Under the pieces are notes generated by a model. It did no database searches, had not been told where the DNA came from, and was given only the letters and a program-made list of their open reading frames with translations. A DNA stretch of 64,000 bases. Source: Sthenelais limicola (taxonomy: Eukaryota > Annelida > Polychaeta > Phyllodocida > Sigalionidae). Position 1 is the stretch's first letter. Each line of letters starts with the position of its first letter. Made by a program: the position numbers and the translations under genes. The stretch lies in contig OW804095.1 in the NCBI GenBank assembly GCA_942159475.1, positions 92,827,740-92,891,739 on the forward strand, read 5' to 3'. Of this stretch, positions 1-12,616 are shown piece after piece.

Positions 1-47
1 GCATATACGTATACTATATGAACTACTTCGTCACCAATTCGGCTACT

Positions 48-214
48 TTTTTCAGATTTACACATGATGCAGTTGTGATTACACATCAAGTTTTATGACC
101 ACTTGATTCGTCCACATAAGCACTCTGCCTATGGCATCGTGCTCATGCGGACGAATCTCGTCCAATAAATTTTCTATTATGGCCGGCTCGTTCCGTTCTC
201 TCTATATATCATGT
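48..214. repeat. Partial copy (copy 3) of the giant-hairpin element
   Basis: The two arms around 101-123 and 139-190 pair as in the better copies near 8,640-8,750 and 25,970-26,090, with the same loop composition and the same right-hand tail ending in a CTCTCTATATA-like run. The left arm beyond the central 25 bp has diverged, and pairing in the right arm is interrupted at several bases. The element's left part lies outside the window or is lost. Confidence 0.7.
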
Positions 215-552
215 TACATTATCTCATCACTAACATTTGTAGAACAGATGCTAGTCTTCGTGGACTATCTATCAGTATATCAGAAACCAGTTAATTGGAC
301 TAGATATCAGAATTAAAGCCACCCTTTATGTATCTGTCTGAATGGGCCTAAAAGCCTGCTTCAATTACCCTTTTCCATATACTACTGATGTAACATTAGT
401 ATAGTGCCTTCCCTATATGACCATTTCATTGTACTACTAGCCGTGTTCACTGTATATCCATATGCACGCGTTATATGTCCCTCCATACGACTCCGTCCAC
501 TCTGTCTAGCGGGAAAACATACTTCCCAGTCACAAAGGCCATTTGATGTCAA
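215..552. other. Non-coding, nothing recognised
   Basis: AT-rich single-copy-looking DNA. No reading frame with protein-like composition and no repeat that I could match elsewhere in the window. Confidence 0.5.
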
Positions 553-795
553 CTTAACCTGTACTCTCAGGTAACATCGGTCAAAAACTAAGGAATTTCT
601 ACTTTTTGTTAGACTGTTCCTTTCCAACGCATCTAAAAGTCATTTGACCAACACTTTGAAAGATTTTGTCCGGTTGTCGGATTTCATCAAAATCCTTTCT
701 TGTGGTGGCCGCACTTATTATCAATCACACGCGGCCGCATTTCCTTGTCAAATTCGACTTCGAATTCTTGTATAAACTTATCTAGTGAATTGGCG
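553..795 (+). repeat. MITE-A, left half
   Basis: This starts with a terminal-repeat-like ACTCTCAGGTAACATCGG and carries the family's internal block (GGTCAAAAACTAA, then CATCTAAAAGTCATTTGACC, then GATTTTGTCCGGTTG). It follows the full copy at 61,974-62,342 until about the centre, where it breaks off. Confidence 0.65.
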
Positions 796-1242
796 CTAAT
801 TACAGAACGAACAACAACCCAGGTTCTCTTCCGACGGCTCTGGATCTCGACGAAGGCAAAGAAAGTCTCAAACACGGAGCAAGTCTTATTTGGGATTTAT
901 TGCCACCCACGAACAAACTGCAAGTCTAAACCAAGACCAAACCAAGAAGTGCTACAGTCAGGAGCAGGCCATGCCTGTCCTCTAATACACTAAGAAGGGT
1001 GTTCCGCCAGGCGTACACATTGTCAAATCACACAGTACATAAAACTTGGTCGTACAGGAATACAGTGAAAGGTTATACATATTACACATTCTTCTGCGGT
1101 TCAATACTTTATAAGAATCCTGTAAATGGGTGATAATACTAAAACATAGCTGTTTTTGAACTAGTACAATTCCGAAAGCTCATTCCGTGTTCAGCCAAGC
1201 GTTGACATGATCATGGCAATGTCAAGGACATAAGATCATACA
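796..1242. other. Non-coding, nothing recognised
   Basis: The short frames here have no recognisable domain. The segment lies between two half copies of MITE-A and may be an insertion into one original copy, but I could not define its ends. Confidence 0.4.
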
Positions 1243-1394
1243 ATAACAATTGACGCGGAGGGCTATTTAAATCCTCCGATCCACTACAATTATATGATGA
1301 ATTATTCATAAATTCAGTCCTATAAGTCGTAATATTAAGAGTCAATTCGGTGAGACATTTTTTATGGCAATAGCTGAGAATGTAGCTTAAACGT
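1243..1394 (+). repeat. MITE-A, right half
   Basis: The block AATTCAGTCCTATAAGTC and the terminal AGCTGAGAATGTAGCTTAA match the right end of the full-length copy at 61,974-62,342. Confidence 0.65.
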
Positions 1395-1429
1395 GGAGCT
1401 TACATTTTCGTATCCTCTAGAACGCTAGC

Positions 1430-1600
1430 AAGACGTCTGCAAACCAATTCGTCTACTTTATACAGACACAAATGATTGCTGCAAATCAACCCAATACCAA
1501 ATATACATATATAGTATTCATCATTTTTCAGCCTAATTCACCTGTATTACTAAATATGTAGAGCTGCCGATTGCATACTTTCTAACTACCTAAACCATAA
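1430..1600 (+). repeat. Dispersed repeat family C copy
   Basis: Shares the string order CAATACCAAATATAC, CAGCCTAATT, ATGTAGAGCTGCCGATTG with blocks near 34,650-34,870, 36,700-36,900, 43,250-43,400, 49,880-49,990 and 61,180-61,420. No coding capacity. Ends not defined. Confidence 0.5.
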
Positions 1601-3960
1601 GTCACTTCTAGCACCGATATCTTATTGACATATTTAACATGGAGCCAAGCCTTACTCTCTCTCTCTATCAATATTCATCACCGACGCCCCTGCCTTCCCC
1701 CACAACCAATATCTGGCCCTCGCCCTCCACCACTGTCCCCCTACCACTACACTGCCCCCTATCTACTGGTCCGACACTGGGGATATGCTATGTGACAGCA
1801 ATTATCCATCCTTTCCCCACTTCACATTCCTCCCACTGGGGGTCCCCATGGAGACAGACCTCCTAGCGGTCATTTGGCCAGATAAGACACCTAGGTTGTT
1901 GGGGTCACTTGCATGGCATCTCCCCCTCCTCCTGCTTCTCTTCCTCCCGGTACTACTCAACTACAGCATTCCCAGATGGCATAGCGGCCTGCGGTAATAG
2001 GGAGGTGGTAACCTGGTGGGAATATGGCCTGAACATTTGAAGGATTATGTGGCACCGGATTGCACTGCCAATTGTGATGTGTCACAGAAAAATATTTGTG
2101 TTACAAGAACACTTTGTATGAATGTTTTCATTTTTTATATGTCTAACCCTCATAGTCGTCTGAATATGTGTACCTAATTTCAAGATGGTGTGCTAAACAG
2201 ATATATTCATTTCAAAGGACATAATCGTAAGGGAATATATTTCCCTTCTTTAATAGTGATTGTTCACACTGAAATATCGCAGAAGCGGTATCGTTACTAT
2301 CGCAAAATCGTTAAATATTGATCTTTAACTTTTAACTACTTTGTGATTGATATATGGCGATTCAAAAACAAAAACAAATTTGTATATATCATATATAGTA
2401 AATTCAAAATGGCACTCGGCGTTGGTAATGTATTATTTATTGGAAGCAGAGGTTCAAAACAATTTCTTTTGCAATGTAACATGATCTCATTTCGTATGTT
2501 ATTCAATATACATTATTATATTCCCAATAATTTTGTTTACTTTTGATAATGTTTAAATTAATGAAGATATTTGGTACAATGAAATGCAGATGACAAACTT
2601 CATCACTAAAATTCTATAACAAGTAGTTCATGTTCGTGACAAAATGAACGGTGATCATTTGGTTTAGGACCACGCCCGCCATTATTATATGAACCTCTTT
2701 GTATAGATAATAAATATGTGTCTTTCCCTAGCACCATGGAGGCTCAGTATTTAAAAAGAGCTTAGATTATATTTACACTTTGGTATTTAGAAACCATTCT
2801 ACAAATTAAGATGGACTCAAGATTTTGCATGTTTTTACAGGTTGCCTATATATCTTCATTTATCCACAAAGGGAGACCAAGCGGAAATTGTCACTCTTTC
2901 TTTAAACATTTTAATTAACCAATATATTACAAAGTTCAAATATAAGTGTGCATAGTTTTATTTCGTTGTTTTCATACGTTGCCATGTGATTCATCTTTAT
3001 AACTCTATCTATAACCAACTCCAACCATAAGTTGAAGTAAGAAAAGGTTGTTTTGAGAAGATAAATTACCAGAGTTGTGTATAATGCATCTGAGCGGGAA
3101 ATATCACACCCAACCATGATATTGATCCTGCAACGGTCAATCAATAGAGGAGAAGTCACATTCAAATTGCCAAAATGATCCTACTTGGGATGCAACAGAA
3201 ATTACATAATGTAGTTTATATGCTGGATGGATGCTGGATGCCGGATATAATGTTTCAAATGGATTAGCCTTTAATGAAATAAAGCAAATCATGGATGAAA
3301 ATGGTACATTCTGTCATATGAAAAAGACTGAACGTAGCTTTGAAAAAAGTTTACTTTGTTTACGATATTTTCTGGTCATGAACATCATCATAGCAATTAT
3401 TCCAGTCACGACTCTGTCTCGATTAAGGGTGCTTCCTGTACCTGGCATCATCCCCTCCCCTTGTGACGTATTCCAGTTATATGCGACACCCTCCAGAGGC
3501 AAAGCAGGCAGGAGAAGGAGGGCGTGATGCAAAATATGCTTGGTTAATGGTTGGCGATCGGGCAGCCCAGAAGTCCACTTCCTCCTGCACTTTGATAGTA
3601 TCAGTGAAGAATATTCTGATCCAATCTAAAATAATATTCTGGGCTAACCTAAGTCGGCACATGGGGTTAAAACCCTTATTGTGGGTGTGGGCATCCTCGA
3701 ACCAATGCTATCCTAATTATATCCCAGTTTTCCCTCATGTCGAATGTGTCTTTTTGCGTATGAAGCTACTCAAGTAGAATGTTGCCGCGATAGGCCTTAG
3801 GGATTTATCCGAACTGTCAAATCTAATCTGCCATGTCGCACGGCGGTTAAGGACGTCACAGAAAAAGGCTATTTGTTGACTCTGCGGCGACTTCAAGTTT
3901 GGTCATATGATGAGCTTGGTATATGAATCTGAGCCCATATGAAGCCCATTTCTTATTAAA
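1601..3960. other. Non-coding stretch with a C-rich patch
   Basis: Positions 1,640-1,990 are C-rich (CCC and CTC runs) and keep an open frame of 75 residues that is only S, P, T and L rich. I treat it as compositional. The remainder is AT-rich with no repeat or gene that I can recognise. A GGATGCTGGATG-type duplication lies at about 3,222-3,242. Confidence 0.45.
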
Positions 3961-3984
3961 GTACATGTACATGTACATGTACAT
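3961..3984. repeat. Microsatellite (GTACAT)4
   Basis: Four perfect copies of a six-base unit, itself partly palindromic. Confidence 0.9.
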
Positions 3985-4077
3985 GAATTTATATACGAAT
4001 GTACTCCTAACATACACTTTCACATTTTCAGCATAGTCCAAATGTGCTTTTCAGTATGGGATTTACATCAATAACAA

Positions 4078-4435
4078 CTGCGTATGTCTGTTACTGCATG
4101 TTAGCATGGATCCAGTTCAGGTCTGACATACAAATATTTAGCAATATTTTTATCAAAAATCGCAAAGATATTTTCACCAATATCACACCAAAAACCAAAT
4201 ACATGATGGGAGAGATGGAGGCTTGTCTTTGGAAACATATATCATTCCAAATTCCCCAACTTTCGTCTCGGCAAAGAATACACATTAGCATCCAATGTCA
4301 ATAATATATATTGAATATACATTGGATCACCGATCAATTCTCCATGCTGGACATTTTTCTATAGAATTTACACTGACATACAACTCCTATGATTCCATGC
4401 AAATCAAGATTAAAGATGGCGGACTTAAAGAGTAT
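4078..4435 (-). repeat. MITE-B copy
   Basis: Contains, in inverted order, the blocks seen at 15,040-15,400, 34,195-34,560 and 52,441-52,795: GGATCCAGTTCAG, ATATTTAGCAATATTTTTAT, and an ACTGACATACAACTCC block followed by CCATGCAAATCAAGATT. The terminal GGGGATTTGCAT-type repeat is degraded here. Confidence 0.55.
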
Positions 4436-7400
4436 TCACCCCTCCTCTCAACACTTTCTTTCTCCCGCCCCGGCCCTGGAGGTAGTGTAGGCCCTGGCAC
4501 CTCACACATATATATGTGGAGCGTAGGTTGTAGGATCCGTTTATTTCAGACATATTTGATATTCTAGGCGCTTTTATATATCTTTCCTGGACTCCTCAAG
4601 ATTTATCTCAATACTGAGATTCAATTTGGTATTGGTAATTGACAACTATTGCTTCCCACACCTGTGCGTTATACTTTCTCACCGGTTTAAGTATATGTCC
4701 CCAGTACCTCGTCTGCATACAAATGAAGTTGTCAGTATGGAGCCATGTTTCTCCGCTTATACCAAAGCATCCCATCAGCCATGTGTAACTATGGGATACA
4801 TCATACCAATGGAAAACATCTACCAATTTACTGCATCGTCCGCATTTTGATGGAAGGGAATATTGCACTTATCGTACATGCCCTGATATGATCATACTAA
4901 CATGATTAATGATATTAACTTATATAATCCTCATAAAATATCTGTCCTAGATGAATAATTCCAAATAGCAGTTTATGCGAGTTTTAACAAAAAACGAACA
5001 GGCAAGCCGGTTCACAATCAACAAACATATTTACTTATAGGGCTGTTTGCAGTTTCATATTATATGATAACCATGCAGACAAATGAATCTCGTGCTATCG
5101 ACCACGGGGCAGAATTGGTTATTTGTGAGGTACCTTATCCCTTTCATTCATACTCCGGTCACTCTCCCCAACCTTCTCTTTGTGAGATAGAAAGCTAAAA
5201 AGCCATGGCAACTCCTTGTCATGGGATTCCCAGCTTGGGACAGATAGATCGCATCGGATTGCCCCTGTATAAATGGGAAGTGCTGGCAAGCGATTGGAGA
5301 TGGATGGGGGTTATCATTGATTTTCAATGTTTCTGTCATTTATATTGGCAATACTGGGTGAAATGGAGTGTTAAGATGTGTCCTGATAGCACTGAGGACG
5401 ACAAGCTTCGCCCTACCTGATCGAATGCAATGACTGAGTCGTAGTTGTCCACCAGAGTCATCCATTATATCCGTGTCCTGAGCATTGGAGGTTATGGTAT
5501 AAAAGTCCAAGCACTGATTTACTGTAGACTTGTCAATAACAATGTTGAGGTTGTCCTGGAAAATCTACGTAGTAGAGGGAACATCCCATTTTGTATCATT
5601 ATTTGATTACTGAATATCAAATGCTCAAAAATCAAAATCAAATCGAACTAAGGCACTGATAAGCTAATGCAATAGCGTTTTACATTTAGATTGTTTTACA
5701 GTTTCAAGAATTAAAATCAAATAATAAGATAATAGCTTCAAGTGTTGAAAGCTAATTTGTAATATTGATTTCCAGAATCAGTACAATAAACAAAACATTG
5801 TGACAAGCAGTTATCCAGGAATTGGGACACATCAAAATGCTATAAAGTCACAATAATCGATTATCAAGACAGGGGCAGCGGACGAACTTAAGGCAAAGGT
5901 TGGATTAAGGGTAATTCATATGCTCATGTGGTACTCATTTGAAACAGAGAAATACTAGCTGGATTTTGTTAGCCTTAGTCCTGATTAAACTTTTGTCCAT
6001 GAACTTGACTTTTGCTTAGCCATTGCACCAGTAAATACTCCTGACACATGGAGAAGCCATTGTCTCCGCCAAGTCACGAAATTTAGTGAAATATAAATAA
6101 CGCCAGCGGACACAAAATCGTGCGATAACATAGATAACATAGAACAGTTGCCAAAAAATGAAGGAAGGCAGTACATAAACTCAGATCTGTAGAAGAGAAC
6201 AACGTATGTCGGAGCAGATACGATCACTAGCGAGCATTAATTATTAAAAGAATTAAAATGTCAACAACTTTATCCACCAGAGTTTATGTCTGATGGTGGG
6301 GGTAACTGGGATTGTTGTTTAAAGATTTTATTCAGGCTCAGACATTTTACAATAGAAATATTCTCAGCACAAGTCCTGAAAACAATGGTCACCAATATAT
6401 TAGTTAGAAGGCATATAACAATGGCGAATGTTCCAAGGTTATATATATAAATATATATATATATATAAGGCATAGCTAGCGTATACAATATAAGTGTTAC
6501 CTCCAATGCATGTTTGGTTCAAGTTACGGCAAGCATCCTCAACTTTTAATAGAAAAAGTCTATTTTATTCATTACATACAAACTATATTTATATTTAGAC
6601 AAGTATACATCTACTATCATAATATAATAGCAACATATTACATTATTAGGTAAATACACATGGTTTGAACACCTATGGCATATTCTTGATCACTTTATTT
6701 ATGACGGATTAGGATGTAAGAGAGCCTTCCCGAAGTAACTAAGTAAACGAATCAAGACTTTCTATGCAAGTCCTACTTGGGTCAGGTCGCCTAGAAATGT
6801 ACAATTGCTTCAATTGGTTCTATTACAGAAACAATACTAAAGTCTGGGTAATTCTATACTTTCAGTGATGTTCTAGTGGTATGGAAGTAACTATAGCCGT
6901 ACTTCCATGCATGTTGGATTCTATAGATACCTAGTAGGACATTAACATCTATATTATGGTCTTATACGTCTATACGTCTAGCCTAAATAATTCTAAAACA
7001 AGAAATGAGAGGTCTGCGCGAATTTATCCCTGACTTATGTGATTGCACGCTTAAATTTGGCTTATTTCTATCATTTAATCTGGACATATGGTAACATATT
7101 TGTGTTTTAAAAATCAGGCTTCTGTGAAACCACTATGCTTGTATAGCAGCCATATCGCACATATATGACACTAGCTTTAACACCTCAGTTTACTCACCAT
7201 ACCACAGAGAGTGTGGGCTAATTGTAACAGCTATTCAAACTTATATGAAACCCAAAACGGCTGTCAGTAGTTTCAGTGTGGTCGGCGAATGTTCCAAGAT
7301 TAGTTTTGTTTAGAAAAGTTTTATAAATTGGTAGTCCAATGCTGATATTCAAAGCCCTTTGTTCCAGATCCAAATATGTCAGAAAGGCCCTTTTGCTGCA

Positions 7401-7560
7401 TGTACACACAATCAAGTTACTGAAAACATCAACCATCTATATTGTTTGCCATGACAATGAATACTCATAAACAGTCCTGATAATGCAAAGTTGTTATCAA
7501 ATTATGGTTTTTATAGAAGAAACTACTGTAATTATGGGAGTAACAGTTGGGACATTGGCT
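4436..7560. other. Non-coding stretch, AT-rich
   Basis: No protein-like frame. An alternating A/T run lies at about 6,440-6,470. I could not place the rest in any repeat family visible in this window. Confidence 0.45.
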
Positions 7561-7581
7561 GAATTCGGTGCACCGAATTCA
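7560..7581. repeat. Perfect 22-bp palindrome
   Basis: The run centred on GGTGCACC and flanked by two GAATTC sites is its own reverse complement over 22 bases, with no spacer. Confidence 0.9.
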
Positions 7582-8170
7582 CCTATGTCTCCTCATTTCA
7601 TAGCTTGTTTCACCTTTACGAATCAAATTTCATATAAAATTCAAATTTCAATATATCTAGTCCTAGTCATCCTCTTGCTGGATACTACGTTACCTTTGCT
7701 TAATATTAACTTTTACCTTGTAAACAAGCATTAATTAGGATCACGGACAAGACATATTTTAATGATTTTTTAAATTAGACAGACAAAAAAAAATGTATCA
7801 AACTCCACCGAATTCCACGATGAGATGTTTACTTGCACCATAAGGGATTCCAGCATTCAAAAAACGTGTGGCGAAAATTTATTTTTTTGTCCTCAGTTTT
7901 CCCTGGTATTGTCCACCTGGTTATTGTTTTAAATAGAAATATATGTGACTATATGGTTGAAATGAAAAGAAACTTTAGATTCTGGTAGCTGCCCATATGG
8001 ATATTGTATTGTTATGTTTTGTATTATGTTTTCTTTTCGTTCCAACACTTACCAGAGTATAAATAGAAATATGTAGCCCTGGTCCTGACCCTATGGCCCC
8101 TTTTAACAAGCTCTTTGGGATAAGAAGGAAGGGAGTGTTTGTAAAGTTATCACCCTGGACGCTACCTTAA
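7582..8170. other. Non-coding, nothing recognised
   Basis: AT-rich. The short open frames have no domain and no repeat match. Confidence 0.45.
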
Positions 8171-8775
8171 TTTATTATACGCGCATTCTATATGAGACAT
8201 GCTATAAGTGGGGTGCTATAAAAATATTCATATAGGACGTGTCCTATATGAAATGTAGTTGTCTAAAAATAGCTCTGTTGTTATGCTTTGCGGAGCTTTG
8301 GCTCTCCGCGGAGCATGTAAACAAATCCCCGCGATCGGTAATCCACCGTAATTCTGGTACTATGATTATAGAAATACATAATAAAACCTACATAATTAAA
8401 TAGAGCATTAAATTCTCTTTTGAATGATATAAATTGTAATAATGTAGCTCAAGGAATGGCCATGATATAGACGTTTTAATTCATCAATATACTAACGGGG
8501 CTGTCAGTGGGGCTGTCAGTGGGGCTGTCAGCCGAGCAGCGGGGCTCTCTGAGACTTCTTTAGTATTTTTTCAGTGATATCTGATGAAATATGATCAAAT
8601 GTTATGCACATATAATAAATATAGAATGGAACTCGCCAGCAATAATCGAAAATTTATAGGACTTGATTCGTCCACATAAGCACTCTGCCTACCGCATCGT
8701 GCTTATGTGGACGAATCAAGTCCTATAAATTTTGGATTATTGCCGGCTCGTCCCATTTTCTCTATGCATTAGTGC
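8171..8775. repeat. Giant-hairpin element, uninterrupted copy (copy 1)
   Basis: About 600 bp shared closely with 16,137-16,593 plus 25,918-26,100. It begins near a TATTATA-GCGCATTC block and ends after GCCGGCTCGTCCCATT. It has no coding frame. The right end folds into a hairpin: arms at about 8,635-8,683 and 8,699-8,747 pair almost perfectly around a 15-base loop. It behaves like a non-autonomous mobile element because the same sequence sits in unrelated flanks. The mobilising enzyme is unknown. Confidence 0.8.
8497..8531. repeat. 12-bp tandem repeat, about 3 copies
   Basis: GGGGCTGTCAGT repeated inside hairpin-element copy 1. The matching place in copy 2 (about 16,500-16,550) has only diverged single relatives, so the array expanded in this copy. 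Confidence 0.85.
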
Positions 8776-10535
8776 ATGGAAGACAAATGTATTAAAGCTG
8801 GTAGTACTATAGTATGCATACAGTAACTATTTTCAATTTATTTATTTAAATAAAATCTTTTTTAAACCTTGACCAAAATTGAAATGTGAAATACACGCAT
8901 AAAGGGAGTGTATGTGACCATAAACTTGATCAGGTATCATGCTGAGTATTAAAACGTACTTTGACACATATCCATGTAAAACTACTGGAGTTATTATGAA
9001 TTTCATCATAACCTGAGTAAACGAGTTTATTTTAAATTAAATCTGCAAACTCTTATTTACCTTTTAATACGTCTCGAAAAAACCCATGAACCACTCAGAC
9101 TATTTTAGTATAAGTTAAATCCACTGAAAATTTAAGATGTCCTCTATGAATTAAGATCAGATAATATTTTAACTTACCAACTTTTTAAACTTGCCATTCT
9201 GACAGCAATTGTACATTTCCAGGCGACCTTACCCATTTGAGTAATGCCAGGCTTCTAAATCCCAATCCCTAAAGCCCTATTGCTCGTGACCCCAAGTTGC
9301 TCATATTCTGGATAAGGCCAGTGTAAGATCATCATAAGCTCAGAGCCAACCTTACCCTGCCTTGGGATAAGGATAAGGACTGGAAATAATCCTTTTAATA
9401 CCAGTTCATGGAGGCAGAAAGGAAAGCCTTGCCAGAGTTAATAGGGGCTTTGTATTTACTGCTCTACTAGACAGTTATAATGGATGGATTATGGTACAGA
9501 TTATTATGTTTAAACTGAAGGTGTAGAACGTTCCTCCTTGATGTTTATGCTCAAATATAGATTTTGTTAAGATTATGCCGAGGATCTTCAACTGGGTTGT
9601 TGGATATTTGTTTTAATTGTTTTTATTTATTCAAGCACCAAATAATTATTTAAAGCTGCATACTCAGTTTACATCCATCAAAATCTATATATTTTCTATT
9701 TTTTGTTCCGTTCCTGTCACATCTGAAAGTAGTCATTCAACCAAAGGTTTTGGATGATTTGACCCGGCTTTGGCCCGTTCAAATTCTTGTGTACACATAT
9801 ACCAGCAATAGCTGCTAACGTCAGTCCTATTAGTCGAACAATGTCAGTAAGAGCCCAGGGTACAGCTTTAACCAAACTAACCTATCTGATAATTATATTA
9901 TAGTCCCAATTCATTAATAAATCTGATGTGCTGCAAGAAAATGAACCCCAAGTCGCAAAAATGGTAATTTTCATATATCTCTATCACGACCACTCTTTAT
10001 AGGAATGTTTTCATTGTTTGGCAGTGTAGTGTTCTTATAGTAGTAGCAATATATGTACAAAATTCCGAGATTGTGTGCTAAGTGTATCTTAGTGTTTCTG
10101 AGGTCATCCTGAACAATATAATTAGCTGATTTACTGGTGATTGAGCATTAAGAAATGTCGGTAATTTGTTTTCATGCATAACATATATATGTGTAGAAGT
10201 ACTTGTTAGACATCCTTATCTTTACTATGGTTGGGATACGCTTGATCTCATCTTTTCAAATATGATGGTATATCAAAATTGATGCTTCGCTACTTGTCAC
10301 TTGTATATGTACCAAAATCTAAGACTGTGCTAAATGTACCTATATTACATGTGCAGCTAAGTACATAGTGATAGAAATAAACGAGAGTTACAATTACAAT
10401 TAGTTAAAGCTTAATTCATTCATTAAATGCTGGGCTGATTCAGTCACTCACATATTGAATGACAATGCAGTCATAGGCAAAGTTTGGAGATCAATACCTG
10501 ATGCCCTGGACTAATCATCGAGTACAGTTACTTAC
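8776..10535. other. Non-coding, nothing recognised
   Basis: AT-rich. No frame above background, no clear repeat. Confidence 0.45.
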
Positions 10536-10539
10536 GTAG

Positions 10540-10830
10540 AACGCCTATAATTATTTGCATCAAGGCTCTGCAATTACCGCTTAGAAACTATCAGGCCCTT
10601 AATGACACAAGTCAGACAACATTATGAAACCTTCTTTTATTTTGCTGCCGCTGTAATTAGGAAAGCCTCTTGAACAAGGGTCTGCCTACTGTTTTCCTCC
10701 GTCATTAATCCATAAGGCATCACTTTAATCGTAAGACTATTAATTAAAATGATATTTTTATTAGGTCTCGTTAGAATGATAAATGGCTATGCAGTGAAAG
10801 GTTGTTAAAGCAAGGATCATTTCACTTGCT
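10540..10830. promoter_or_regulatory. Candidate enhancer-like block 1
   Basis: Dense in textbook developmental factor sites within 290 bp: octamer ATTTGCAT at 10,553-10,560, SOX-like GAACAAGGG at 10,672-10,680, and several TAATTA, ATTAATCC and TTAATTAA homeodomain-type cores. It has no repeat matches here. The assignment rests on motif density only, which AT-rich DNA can produce by chance. Confidence 0.3.
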
Positions 10831-11620
10831 AATAAGCATTTGGAACATTAGAAATATGTTGAATTAAAATTTCGCCATCAGGTCGGTGTCGGTGGGATGC
10901 TATACTGCTGCCTTTAACTACTTTCTTGCAATTACTTCACTCTTGTACATTAACACAGGAATCACACGCATCATATTCTCCATGAATTATTTAACTAAAT
11001 AAATAAGTTAATATTATAAGCATTGCAGACTTTCAAATTATGATGCTCTATAATTACAGTTAGCTGGACCTCTGCCACATGTTGCGATTTTGAAGAATTC
11101 TGATGTCTGTTGCTGATTTTACACAGAAGAAGGCTCTGTCAGTTCAATAGAATTTTGGGCATCAATTCCTTTGTTTTTTTCATCTACTGATGGTCAAAGG
11201 TACAGAAACACATCCTATACCCAGTGTTCTACTCATAATCAGAGGTATATTATAAAGGCAGATCACAGAGTCCCTCATAGGTTGAGAAACGGTCTACTAA
11301 GGGTAACTCAGAGGATGATAAAACATGTCAGAAAAATTAATAGAAAAAAAGGAAACAATAAGAATTATATCTGGCTAGAATAATTTGGTGCCTGGCCATG
11401 AGCACATTTAGCTTTTCCACCTGCTTCCTCAGGACAGCTCTCCCTGAGACCATGCAGTTTCAGGACATGTCCTCGTTGCTTGACACTTAACTAGTCGCGC
11501 TTCCCATTTAGTCCCTGATTTAAGTCAAGCTATTAGTAGCTATTGGTAGAGTATCCAAGGTAACCCTGCACCACTAGGTGCTCTGGGGTGACCGGAGTCT
11601 AAGCAAGACACACAGCTGAG
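10831..11620. other. Non-coding, nothing recognised
   Basis: One open frame of 70 codons (11,171-11,383, plus) is rich in K, R and N and matches no family I know. Confidence 0.4.
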
Positions 11621-12051
11621 TGTAATGACCGAATATGGCTTGTGTATTTATTGAAGGGTTTGCTGGGAAATAAAGCGTCTATTGCACAGTGTGTCTCTAA
11701 CTCTCTTAAAAGCAAGCAAAAGGAGTCAGGTGAGATAACCCCGTGACCTGGTCACCACCCAAAGAGATTGGTCAGAGTGGCAGTGGTCACTCTGAGCCTC
11801 GTTTTAATAATTTGTCTGTCATTGTTATCCTGTGGCTGATTGGATCTCTAATCTAACCTGTCGATTAATTGGTCCAACGAGACCTAAGCCAATCAGCGCA
11901 GGACCAGTGTATTCGTTCTAATCTGTCTAGTATAAGAATAAAGATCAGGATTAGTTCGACCTCTTCTAAGGATCGTACTGATTTGAAGCATACATCTCTG
12001 TGTGTTGCGTTGATTAATTTCTCGCCCAACTACTGATCCTGAATTATTACG
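11621..12051 (+). mobile_element. Possible solo LTR or LTR remnant
   Basis: Starts TGTAATGACC and ends near ATTATTACG, giving short imperfect inverted ends (TGTAAT/ATTAC). Near 11,929-11,945 it holds TATAAGAATAAAG, a combined TATA-like and polyadenylation-like block as in many Ty3/gypsy LTRs. TGGCCCGCATT follows within a few bases and could be a primer-binding remnant. No second copy is in the window and no target duplication is convincing. Confidence 0.35.
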
Positions 12052-12616
12052 AAGAATGGCCCGCATTTCTTCAATGTCTTAATTTTGATGCATAATGTCC
12101 ATAACTATCTAGTCAAATTTAGGTAGAATTGAACGTATGTAATATTGTATTATTTTAAAACCATTTTTTGGTCGAAGTTCGTTCCATGTATCAAGATTTA
12201 TACTCATATCTGAACTATACAAATCAAAGGATAAACATAACTGAGAGAGGTATAGTTTAGCACTCCTTTCATTTATAGGGAAGTAGGAAGGGGTAGATGG
12301 AAGGGGAGGAAAGGCCATATATCTTTTGGTCATTTAGGGGTCATTTTATGATTTTAAGTGCCATTAAACGTCGCCTACTTGATATGTGCTATCATGACCT
12401 GGCTTAGAGGGGAGAGGATTAAATCTAAGACAGGAGGAACTTCCCCCCAAATTGGGTCCAGGGAGGCGAGCCCAACTGTTCTTTATGGGGATGTGAACTG
12501 ATTAAGAGGAACTAATGGAATATGCCTTCTTCCACACCTCGACATCAGAGAGAAATCCCCGCACTATAATTACCCTGCCATAAACTATAGCCGAATGGGA
12601 GAGGCCATGTGATTAC
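12052..12616. other. Non-coding, nothing recognised
   Basis: A 74-codon minus-strand frame (12,109-12,333) has no recognisable domain. This could be the leader of the element suggested by the preceding LTR-like block, but nothing confirms it. Confidence 0.35.

Noticed and set aside
8575..8610. CTGATGA in the hairpin element as a hammerhead core
   Set aside because: No stem II and no GAAAC box follow it.
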